Shown here one piece after another: positions 1 through 4,246 of a stretch of DNA of 5,415 bases. This DNA is from an uncultured Coriobacteriaceae bacterium (GTDB lineage: Bacteria > Actinomycetota > Coriobacteriia > Coriobacteriales > UMGS124): the NCBI GenBank assembly GCA_902783515.1, contig CACZRK010000210.1, positions 1 to 5,415 of the forward strand. The letters run 5' to 3'. The notes below the pieces were generated by a model. It ran no database searches, was not told the DNA's origin, and was given only the letters and a program-made list of their open reading frames with translations. Both the position numbers and the translations under genes were made by a program. How positions within the stretch are numbered: the stretch's first letter is position 1; each line of letters starts with the position of its first letter.

Positions 1-283
1 CGGGCATCGTGTGGATCAGGTGGTAGCCGCGCGCGGCCGTGAGCATGGCCAGGCCGACGCCGGTGTTGCCGCTCGTCGGCTCGATCACGGTGCCGCCCGG
101 CTGCAGGGAGCCGTCGGCCTCGGCCGCGTCCAGCATCGCCTTGGCGACGCGGTCCTTCACGGAGCCGCCGGGGTTGGTGGCCTCGTACTTGCCCAGGATG
201 CGCGCCTTGCCGTCAACGAGCGCGGACAGGTCGATGAGGGGGGTGGAGCCGATGAGGCCCTCGATGCGCTGCGCGTACTTCAT
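1..283 (-). CDS. cysK: Cysteine synthase (O-acetylserine sulfhydrylase), N-terminal part, runs off the left edge
   Basis: Partial gene: the first 94 codons are visible, starting at ATG 283-281, and the frame is still open at the window edge. The family is a cytoplasmic PLP enzyme that makes cysteine from O-acetylserine and sulfide. Seen: the N-terminal IGSTPL segment (residues 11-16), the PLP-lysine motif NPGGSVKDR with the Schiff-base lysine at K43, and the phosphate-binding loop TSGNTG at 70-75, in the spacing usual for CysK/CysM. The start is fixed by a GGAGG ribosome binding site 7 bases upstream and by the normal CysK beginning. CysM or a cystathionine beta-synthase cannot be fully excluded without the C-terminal two thirds, but the N-terminus reads as CysK. 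It has its own upstream region with an inverted repeat and a leader hairpin, so it is probably not simply cotranscribed with the phosphatase gene upstream. Confidence 0.9.
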   Translation of the reverse strand, partial: MKYAQRIEGLIGSTPLIDLSALVDGKARILGKYEATNPGGSVKDRVAKAMLDAAEADGSLQPGGTVIEPTSGNTGVGLAMLTAARGYHLIHTMP

Positions 284-290
284 GATGGAT

Positions 291-295
291 CCTCC
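291..295 (-). promoter_or_regulatory. Ribosome binding site of cysK
   Basis: GGAGG on the minus strand, 7 bases before ATG 283-281. It decides between this start and an in-frame ATG at 367-365, which would add a 28-residue Pro/Arg-rich extension that does not look like any CysK N-terminus. Confidence 0.75.
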
Positions 296-366
296 GTCGT
301 GTCTGGGTGGGTGCCCGCTGGTTGGGAGGGGCGGAGCCGCGCGCACCGGCGCCCGGGCGTCCCGCA

Positions 367-391
367 TGCCCCGCGTCACTCCCGCGGGGCA
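367..391 (-). promoter_or_regulatory. Stem-loop in the cysK mRNA leader
   Basis: A perfect 9-bp inverted repeat (367-375 with 383-391) encloses a 7-base loop. If the -10 box at 403-398 is used, transcription would begin near 391, so the hairpin would form at the extreme 5' end of the cysK mRNA. No T-run follows it on the minus strand, so it does not look like an intrinsic terminator. A 5'-end stabiliser or a protein-binding site is possible; the role is inference. Confidence 0.5.
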
Positions 392-397
392 CTGCGT

Positions 398-403
398 ACT
401 ATA
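398..403 (-). promoter_or_regulatory. Likely -10 box of the cysK promoter
   Basis: TATAGT on the minus strand matches the TATAAT consensus at 5 of 6 positions and lies in the only AT-rich island (about 398-465) between the two genes. No good -35 hexamer is found at 16-18 bases spacing; that place is occupied by the inverted repeat at 410-433. A promoter controlled by a protein bound there would explain this. Confidence 0.45.
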
Positions 404-409
404 TCGCCT

Positions 410-433
410 ATCTAGTCGGTAGTCTTACTAGAT
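410..433. promoter_or_regulatory. Inverted repeat, candidate operator of cysK
   Basis: ATCTAGT-N10-ACTAGAT is a perfect 7-bp inverted repeat with a 24-bp span, centred about 18 bases upstream of the likely cysK -10 box and so covering the -35 zone. It contains two CTAG tetramers, which are rare in most bacterial genomes, and it is AT-rich in a GC-rich setting. Size and symmetry fit a dimeric winged-helix regulator. The Rrf2 regulator at 3691-4206 is the leading local candidate, the LysR protein the second. No close copy of the site is seen upstream of either regulator gene. Confidence 0.5.
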
Positions 434-495
434 TTTGAATCTCGGCGGATTTTAACGTCGATGAAACATTGCGCGCAGGCGCGCCCGACGCACGA

Positions 496-538
496 GGAGG
501 GGCCCCGCGCGCGGCTCCCGCCGGCGCAAGGCCCCTCC
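496..538. terminator. GC-rich hairpin after the alkaline phosphatase gene, possible terminator
   Basis: A perfect 9-bp repeat, GGAGGGGCC (496-504) with GGCCCCTCC (530-538), encloses 25 bases that can pair further. It starts 41 bases after the phosphatase stop codon on the minus strand and sits before the cysK promoter region. No U-tract follows on the minus strand, so it is a terminator by position and stem strength only. A shorter GCGCGC repeat follows at 471-484. Confidence 0.4.
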
Positions 539-578
539 CCCATCTCAGTCGCGCGCGTGCCGGCTCGACCCGCCTGAC

Positions 579-2198
579 CTACTCGACCTCGGTCAGCGCC
601 GCGAGCTTCGCGTAGATGTCGGTGTTGTCGATGCTGCCGTCAAACTCCTCGGCGCCGGCGCCGATCGCCCAGATGCTCACCGGGGCGCCCGTGTGGGCGT
701 AGGTGGTGTGGTCCAGGCCGGACTTGTGATTGAGGATGTGGCACATCGTCATCGAGAAGGGCTGGTAGGAGCCGTAGAGCTCGTAGTCCTGCTCGGACAT
801 CGCGGCCTGCGAGCCGGCGCCCACGGTCACGGTGCGCTCGAAGGCCGTGCGCAGCTCCTCCAGCTCCTCGTCGGTCATGACCAGGGAGCCGTTCTTGCCC
901 GCCGGGTCCATGCCGGCCGCGGCGTCGCTGCCCTTGGCGACGAGGCCGAAGTACTTCTCGACGTCGGCGAGCGCCTGCTCAAAGCTGACGTTGCCCTTCG
1001 CGTAGTCGGCGGCCACGTCGCTGTCAAACTTGGCGTACGACATGGTCTGGCTGGCGAGATTCGGCAGGAAGGTGTCGTAGTTCGTCGTCTTGTAGCCGAT
1101 GCCCAGGCCGCCGGTCTCGTGGTCGGCGGTGACCAGGATCAGCGTCTCGTCGGGGTGCTCGTCGTAGAAGGCCTTGGCGACCGAGACGGCCTGGTCAAGG
1201 GCCAGCACGTCACCGATGCAGGCCGCGGCGTCGTTCGCGTGGCAGGCCCAGTCGATCTTGCCGCCCTCGCACATCATGAAGAAGCCCGCGTCCTCGGCCT
1301 TCGCGTCGGCCGTCAGCAGGTCGATGCCCTTCTGGACGTAGTCGGCGAGGCGCCACTCGTCGGCCGCGGCGTCCATGTCGTAGCTCATCGCGCCGCCGTC
1401 GGCGACCGTCTCGGCGAGGATGAGCACGCGGTCGCTGCCCGTGGAGCCGGGCTCCAGGGCCTTGGCGTCGGCCTGGGTCTTCACGACCTTGTAGCCGTTG
1501 TCGGCCGCGACGTCGGCGAGGTCCTCCAGCTTGTCGTCCTTCCCGTTGCCGGTCGCGCCGAGGAAGGCGCCGCCCGCGAAGAACTCAAAGCCGCTGGACG
1601 CGAGCTCCTGGCCGATCTCGTAGTACTTGCTGCGCTTGGACTGGTGCGCGTAGAAGGCCGCCGGCGTGGCGTGGTTCATGTTCACCGAGGTCAGGACGCC
1701 AATCTTGTAGCCCTTCTGGGAGTGCAGCTTCTCGGCGATGGTCTCGTAGGACTCGGTGAGGGTCTCCGGGTCCATGTTGATGGTGCCGGACAGCGTCTTG
1801 TGGCCGGTCGCGATGGAGGTCGCCGTGGAGGCGGAGTCCGGGCAGAACGAGGAGCTGTCAAAGGTCGTCACGCTCGCGACGTGCGGGAAGCCCATGAAGC
1901 CGAGCGGGGACTGGACGACGGCGCCGTCGTGCTCGGTCGCGCCCTTGTAGAAGCTCGCGACCTGCACCTGCTCGTTGCCCATGCCGTCGCCGATGAACAG
2001 GAAGACGTACTTCGGGATCTTGCCGGACGCCTTGGCGTCAGCCTTGGCGGACGCCTTCGCGTCGGACGCGGCGGACTCGGCGGCGTGGGCGGACACGCCG
2101 GCGACGCCGGCCGCGGCGATGCCCAGGCCGGCTGCGGCGCCGGCGATGAAGGTGCGGCGGGAGACGTCCGAAGCGGTGTGGTCCTGTGCGTTGAACAT
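579..2198 (-). CDS. phoA: Tat-exported alkaline phosphatase
   Basis: A 539-residue alkaline phosphatase that hydrolyses phosphomonoesters outside the cytoplasmic membrane, probably to scavenge phosphate. The N-terminus has a twin-arginine signal (SRRTFIAG, residues 13-20), a hydrophobic Ala/Gly segment (about 19-36) and an AHA cleavage-like site near 39, then an Ala/Lys/Asp linker (45-60). Active-site residues by comparison with E. coli PhoA: D71 (D51), catalytic S122 in PDSAS (S102), T178 (T155), R189 (R166), E311 (E322), D316 (D327), H320 (H331), D359-H360 (D369-H370) and H502 (H412). H176 and W317 replace E. coli D153 and K328. The protein is about 70 residues longer than PhoA, mostly through an insert between H360 and H502 (about 370-490), as I recall for clostridial-type enzymes. 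The start at ATG 2198-2196 is supported by the Tat signal and the ribosome binding site; a longer frame upstream adds only Arg-rich nonsense. Confidence 0.95.
   Translation of the reverse strand: MFNAQDHTASDVSRRTFIAGAAAGLGIAAAGVAGVSAHAAESAASDAKASAKADAKASGKIPKYVFLFIGDGMGNEQVQVASFYKGATEHDGAVVQSPLGFMGFPHVASVTTFDSSSFCPDSASTATSIATGHKTLSGTINMDPETLTESYETIAEKLHSQKGYKIGVLTSVNMNHATPAAFYAHQSKRSKYYEIGQELASSGFEFFAGGAFLGATGNGKDDKLEDLADVAADNGYKVVKTQADAKALEPGSTGSDRVLILAETVADGGAMSYDMDAAADEWRLADYVQKGIDLLTADAKAEDAGFFMMCEGGKIDWACHANDAAACIGDVLALDQAVSVAKAFYDEHPDETLILVTADHETGGLGIGYKTTNYDTFLPNLASQTMSYAKFDSDVAADYAKGNVSFEQALADVEKYFGLVAKGSDAAAGMDPAGKNGSLVMTDEELEELRTAFERTVTVGAGSQAAMSEQDYELYGSYQPFSMTMCHILNHKSGLDHTTYAHTGAPVSIWAIGAGAEEFDGSIDNTDIYAKLAALTEVE
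2026..2073 (-). repeat. Ala/Lys/Asp repeat linker in the phosphatase
   Basis: Residues 45-57 of the phosphatase repeat a short DAKAS/AKA unit (DAKAS-AKA-DAKAS) directly after the signal peptide. It probably forms a flexible spacer between the cleavage site or cell envelope and the catalytic domain. The DNA shows the same imperfect repeat, so the length may vary between strains. Confidence 0.6.
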
Positions 2199-2208
2199 GC
2201 CGATGCGA

Positions 2209-2217
2209 TCCTTTCCT
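2209..2217 (-). promoter_or_regulatory. Ribosome binding site of the phosphatase gene
   Basis: AGGAAAGGA on the minus strand, ending 10 bases before ATG 2198-2196. It supports the start immediately ahead of the Tat signal peptide. Confidence 0.65.
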
Positions 2218-2334
2218 CGTGTGGGTGCGCGACTCGGCGCGGCGTCGCCCTCTCGGCGTGACGCCTGCGAGCATGCCGACGCGCTCGTCGTTGCGCCGGG
2301 GCGGCCGCGCCGGCCTCCCCGATGCACGACTTGC

Positions 2335-2388
2335 ATTCTCGCCGCGGCGCCACCGGGCGCGGTAACGGGTGCGCGAGGTCTTGGTAAG
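2335..2388 (-). promoter_or_regulatory. Possible PhoP-type promoter of the phosphatase gene
   Basis: On the minus strand CTTACC (2388-2383) and GTTACC (2366-2361) are spaced exactly 22 bases apart, two turns of the 11-bp spacing usual for PhoP direct repeats. A weak -10-like GAGAAT (2340-2335) lies 20 bases after the second half-site. There is no -35 hexamer, as expected for a PhoP-activated promoter. The middle 11-bp position shows no recognisable half-site, so this is tentative. Confidence 0.25.
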
Positions 2389-2485
2389 GATGTCCGGCCG
2401 TCATGTCATGCGACGGTGAGGCGCGTAAGGGACGTGTCAGGAGGGCGGGGCGACGTCGAGAGGGTCGTCCGCGCAACGGGCGCCG

Positions 2486-2524
2486 GACGGCGCGCCGTCA
2501 GCCATCGCCGTCAGCCGCGCGGCT
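2486..2524. repeat. Palindromes and a 10-bp direct repeat after the LysR gene, possible terminator region
   Basis: Three overlapping elements: a perfect 14-bp palindrome GACGGCGCGCCGTC (2486-2499), a perfect direct repeat GCCGTCAGCC (2494-2503 and 2507-2516, period 13), and a perfect 12-bp palindrome AGCCGCGCGGCT (2513-2524) touching the LysR stop codon. Several alternative stems are possible in RNA. There is no U-tract, so a terminator role rests on position only. Confidence 0.4.
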
Positions 2525-3456
2525 CACGCCTCGCCGTCGCGGTAGCGGCGCACGTAGTCGCGCAGCACCTCCAGGTAGCGACGGGCGATCGGCGAGAGCG
2601 GGCGCCCGTGGGGGTGGACGCAGCCGAGCCGCATGACCTCGTCGCTCACGAGCGGGACCGACACGATGCCGTCGCCGTTCAGGTCGCTGGAGAGGATGCC
2701 GGACGAGATCGTGTAGCCGTCCAGGCCGATGAGCAGGTTGAAGAGGGTCGCGCGGTCCGAGACGACGATGCGCTTGGGCGTGGGCCGCTCGGCATGGAGC
2801 TCCTCCGAGAAGTAGAAGGAGTTCTCGACGCCCTGGTCGTACGAGAGGCGCGGATAGGGCGCCAGGTCCTCGAACGTGACCGACGACCGCGACGCCAGCG
2901 GGTTGTCGCGGCTCACGAAGACGTGCGGGCGCGCCTCAAAGAGCACGTCAAAGTCCAGGTCGGCGCTGTCAAAGATGCTGAGCATGACGTCGTGGTTGAA
3001 GTGGCTGAGGTAGACGATCCCCAGCTCGCTGCGCTGCGTCCGCACGTCCTCCACGATGTCGTGCGTGCGGCCCTCCAGCAGCGAGAACTCGTAGCGGTCG
3101 CCGCCGTCGGTGCCGCCGTACTCGCGCACGAGCTCCACGAACGCGTTCACGACGAAGGCATAGTGCTGCGACGAGATCGCAAAGACGCGACGCGGGGCGC
3201 GGCCGCCCTTGTACTGCCGCTCAAGGAGGTCGGCCTGCTCCAGCACCTGGCGCGCATACGAGAGGAACCGCGTGCCCTCCTCGGAGAGGGTGACGCCGCG
3301 GTTCGTGCGGTAGAAGATCGTGATGCCCATCTCGGCCTCGAGCTCGGCGATGGCCTTGGAGAGGCTCGGCTGGCTCACGAAGAGCGCCTGGGCCGCCCGG
3401 TTCATCGATCCGCTCTCGACGATCTGGATGAGGTAGCGCAGCTGCGTCAGTGTCAT
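2524..3456 (-). CDS. LysR-family transcriptional regulator (MtaR/MetR/CpsY-like)
   Basis: A 310-residue LysR-type regulator, normal family length. The winged helix-turn-helix is at residues 1-60 (MTLTQLRYL, MNRAAQALFVSQPSLSKAIAEL, TNRGVTLSEEG), followed by a linker helix (about 61-85) and the two-lobed effector domain (about 90-300). From memory the effector domain (SSQHYAF at 95-101, SELGIVYL at 143-150, SDRATLFN at 233-240, GYTISSGI at 247-254) resembles the streptococcal MtaR/MetR/CpsY group, which controls methionine and cysteine uptake or metabolism; that assignment is recollection, not a search. The start at ATG 3456-3454 matches the usual LysR beginning; the open frame upstream does not. 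It has almost no ribosome binding site and a TACAAT box only 9 bases before the ATG, suggesting a leaderless mRNA. It is divergent from the rrf2 gene and upstream of the phosphatase gene on the same strand. Confidence 0.92.
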   Translation of the reverse strand: MTLTQLRYLIQIVESGSMNRAAQALFVSQPSLSKAIAELEAEMGITIFYRTNRGVTLSEEGTRFLSYARQVLEQADLLERQYKGGRAPRRVFAISSQHYAFVVNAFVELVREYGGTDGGDRYEFSLLEGRTHDIVEDVRTQRSELGIVYLSHFNHDVMLSIFDSADLDFDVLFEARPHVFVSRDNPLASRSSVTFEDLAPYPRLSYDQGVENSFYFSEELHAERPTPKRIVVSDRATLFNLLIGLDGYTISSGILSSDLNGDGIVSVPLVSDEVMRLGCVHPHGRPLSPIARRYLEVLRDYVRRYRDGEA

Positions 3457-3465
3457 GGTGATGCG

Positions 3466-3471
3466 ATTGTA
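3466..3471 (-). promoter_or_regulatory. -10 box of the LysR gene, placed for a leaderless transcript
   Basis: TACAAT on the minus strand (5 of 6 with TATAAT) ends 9 bases before the LysR ATG at 3456. Transcription from it would begin within a few bases of the ATG. No -35 hexamer is seen around 3489-3494, which is pure G/C. Confidence 0.45.
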
Positions 3472-3514
3472 GCGTGTCAGGCGCCCGGGGGCCGGGTGAG
3501 GCGCCCACAAACTT

Positions 3515-3525
3515 CCACGACGTGG
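3515..3525. promoter_or_regulatory. Palindrome in the divergent LysR/Rrf2 intergenic region
   Basis: CCACGACGTGG is a perfect palindrome around a central base. It lies directly before the likely -35 of the rrf2 promoter and about 45 bases upstream of the LysR -10 box, a place where a LysR protein could control both genes. A strict T-N11-A LysR box is not present at it. A GGCGCCC heptamer is repeated nearby at 3480-3486 and 3500-3506. Confidence 0.35.
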
Positions 3526-3555
3526 TAGACTTTTCGGGTAGGGATTTCCAACAAT
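3526..3555 (+). promoter_or_regulatory. Likely promoter of the rrf2 gene
   Basis: TAGACT (3526-3531, 4 of 6 with TTGACA) and AACAAT (3550-3555, 4 of 6 with TATAAT) are 18 bases apart in the AT-richest part of the intergenic region. GGTAG occurs twice across it (3524-3528 and 3537-3541, period 13). Use of this promoter would give a leader of about 130 bases before the rrf2 ATG. Confidence 0.35.
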
Positions 3556-3570
3556 GTCTATCGACCTTAT

Positions 3571-3653
3571 GCGTGACGAGCGGCCCCCGTCCGCCACCCC
3601 GCCCCGCCGCGGCGCCCGCGCAGCGCGCGCCCGAGGGCGTGACGAGCGGACGG
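3571..3653 (+). repeat. 13-bp direct repeat and 8-bp inverted repeat in the rrf2 leader
   Basis: GCGTGACGAGCGG occurs perfectly at 3571-3583 and 3637-3649, 66 bases apart. CCGTCCGC (3587-3594) is the exact complement of GCGGACGG (3646-3653), which overlaps the second copy, so the leader RNA could fold into a long hairpin. I do not recognise a known riboswitch or T-box in it. Confidence 0.5.
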
Positions 3654-3678
3654 CGCATCACGTCCCGCACGGTCAGAC

Positions 3679-3683
3679 GGGAG
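3679..3683 (+). promoter_or_regulatory. Ribosome binding site of the rrf2 gene
   Basis: GGGAG, 7 bases before ATG 3691-3693. It confirms this start, which also matches the conserved STKGRYA beginning of the family. Confidence 0.65.
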
Positions 3684-3690
3684 TGCGCCC

Positions 3691-4206
3691 ATGCTCGTCT
3701 CAACCAAGGGCAGGTACGCCCTGCGCTTCCTGCTTGACCTCGCGCAGCACCAGGGGGACGGCCCCGTGCCGCTGAAGGACGTCGCCGAGCGCCAGGGCAT
3801 CTCCAAGAAGTATCTGGAGCGCATCGTCGCGCTGCTCGGCCCCTCGCGCATGCTCCGCATCACGCGCGGCTACCAGGGCGGGTACGAGCTGAAGCGCGAC
3901 CCCTCCCTCGTGAGCGTCGCCGAGGTGCTGCTCTACACCGAGGGCGGCTTCCTCCCCGTGCCGCTGGAGGAGTACGAGGAGAGCGACATCACCGCGTACG
4001 CCTGGCAGCGGCTTGAGGGCGCGATCACGCGCTGCCTGGAGAACATCAGCCTGCAGGAGATCCTGGACCACTACGCCGAGCAGCAGGCCGCGTCGCACGC
4101 CGTGACGGACGGCGACGCGGACGCGACGGCGAGTGCGGCGGGCGACGCGTCGACGGCGAACGACGACGGCGCGGCGTCTGGCGAGGGCGTCACGAAGACG
4201 GCGTGA
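3691..4206 (+). CDS. Rrf2-family transcriptional regulator, CymR-like
   Basis: A 171-residue Rrf2-family DNA-binding protein. Seen: the family N-terminus STKGRYALRFLLDLA (4-18), GDGPVPLKDVAERQ (22-35) and the recognition helix plus wing ISKKYLERI...TRGYQGGYEL (37-67). After the wing, GGFLPVPLEE (85-94) and a helix ending NISLQEILDHY (118-128) follow the pattern of Bacillus CymR. The only cysteine is C115; the three clustered cysteines that bind the iron-sulfur cluster in IscR are absent, so it is not an IscR/NsrR/RirA-type cluster sensor. CymR represses sulfur uptake and cysteine genes, and in B. subtilis it works in complex with CysK; a cysK gene is in this window. An Ala/Asp/Thr/Gly tail of about 40 residues (132-171) extends past the usual family end and is acidic. 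It is divergent from the LysR gene and convergent with the methyltransferase gene, 40 bases away, with no clear terminator between. Confidence 0.92.
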   Translation: MLVSTKGRYALRFLLDLAQHQGDGPVPLKDVAERQGISKKYLERIVALLGPSRMLRITRGYQGGYELKRDPSLVSVAEVLLYTEGGFLPVPLEEYEESDITAYAWQRLEGAITRCLENISLQEILDHYAEQQAASHAVTDGDADATASAAGDASTANDDGAASGEGVTKTA

Positions 4207-4246
4207 CCGACGACGGGCACGGCGACGGCGGGCGCCGGCAGGACCC

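Larger units (their letters stand above)
2199..2523. other. Intergenic region between the LysR gene and the phosphatase gene
   Basis: These 325 bases hold no convincing gene; the frames open here are Arg/Ala/Pro-rich shadows. Contents from left to right: the phosphatase ribosome binding site (2209-2217), a possible promoter with two PhoP-like half-sites (2335-2388), a stretch with nothing recognised (2389-2485), and a set of palindromes and direct repeats just after the LysR stop codon (2486-2524). Confidence 0.7.

Noticed and set aside
281..367. Upstream in-frame ATG at 367-365 as the start of cysK
   Set aside because: It would add 28 Pro/Arg-rich residues absent from the family, while ATG 283 has GGAGG at ideal spacing.
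693..2261. A 522-residue open frame on the plus strand opposite the phosphatase gene
   Set aside because: Val/Gly/Leu/Arg-biased translation without motifs, exactly antisense to a gene with complete catalytic residues; a common artefact of high-GC codon bias.
2199..2336. Longer form of the phosphatase starting at 2336
   Set aside because: The extra 46 residues are Arg-rich and would bury the Tat signal peptide; the ribosome binding site at 2209-2217 fits the 2198 start.
1975..3528. A 517-residue open frame on the plus strand across the phosphatase start and the LysR gene
   Set aside because: It spans two clear minus-strand genes and their intergenic region, and its protein is Arg/Val/Ala-rich with no recognisable domain.
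3457..3597. Longer form of the LysR protein starting at 3597
   Set aside because: LysR proteins begin right at the MTLTQLRYL helix; the 47 extra residues cross the promoter region.
3554..3775. A 73-residue open frame from ATG 3554 in the rrf2 leader, with RDER encoded twice by the 13-bp repeat
   Set aside because: Composition is Arg/Ala/Pro-rich, it overlaps the rrf2 start out of frame and has only a distant, weak ribosome binding site; the repeat is better treated as leader DNA/RNA.
3691..4206. Calling the Rrf2 protein an IscR or NsrR iron-sulfur regulator
   Set aside because: Only one cysteine (C115) is present, so the three-cysteine cluster ligand set is missing.
4207..4246. A terminator between the convergent rrf2 and methyltransferase genes
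   Set aside because: The 40 bases are GC-rich but show no convincing stem followed by a T-run on either strand.
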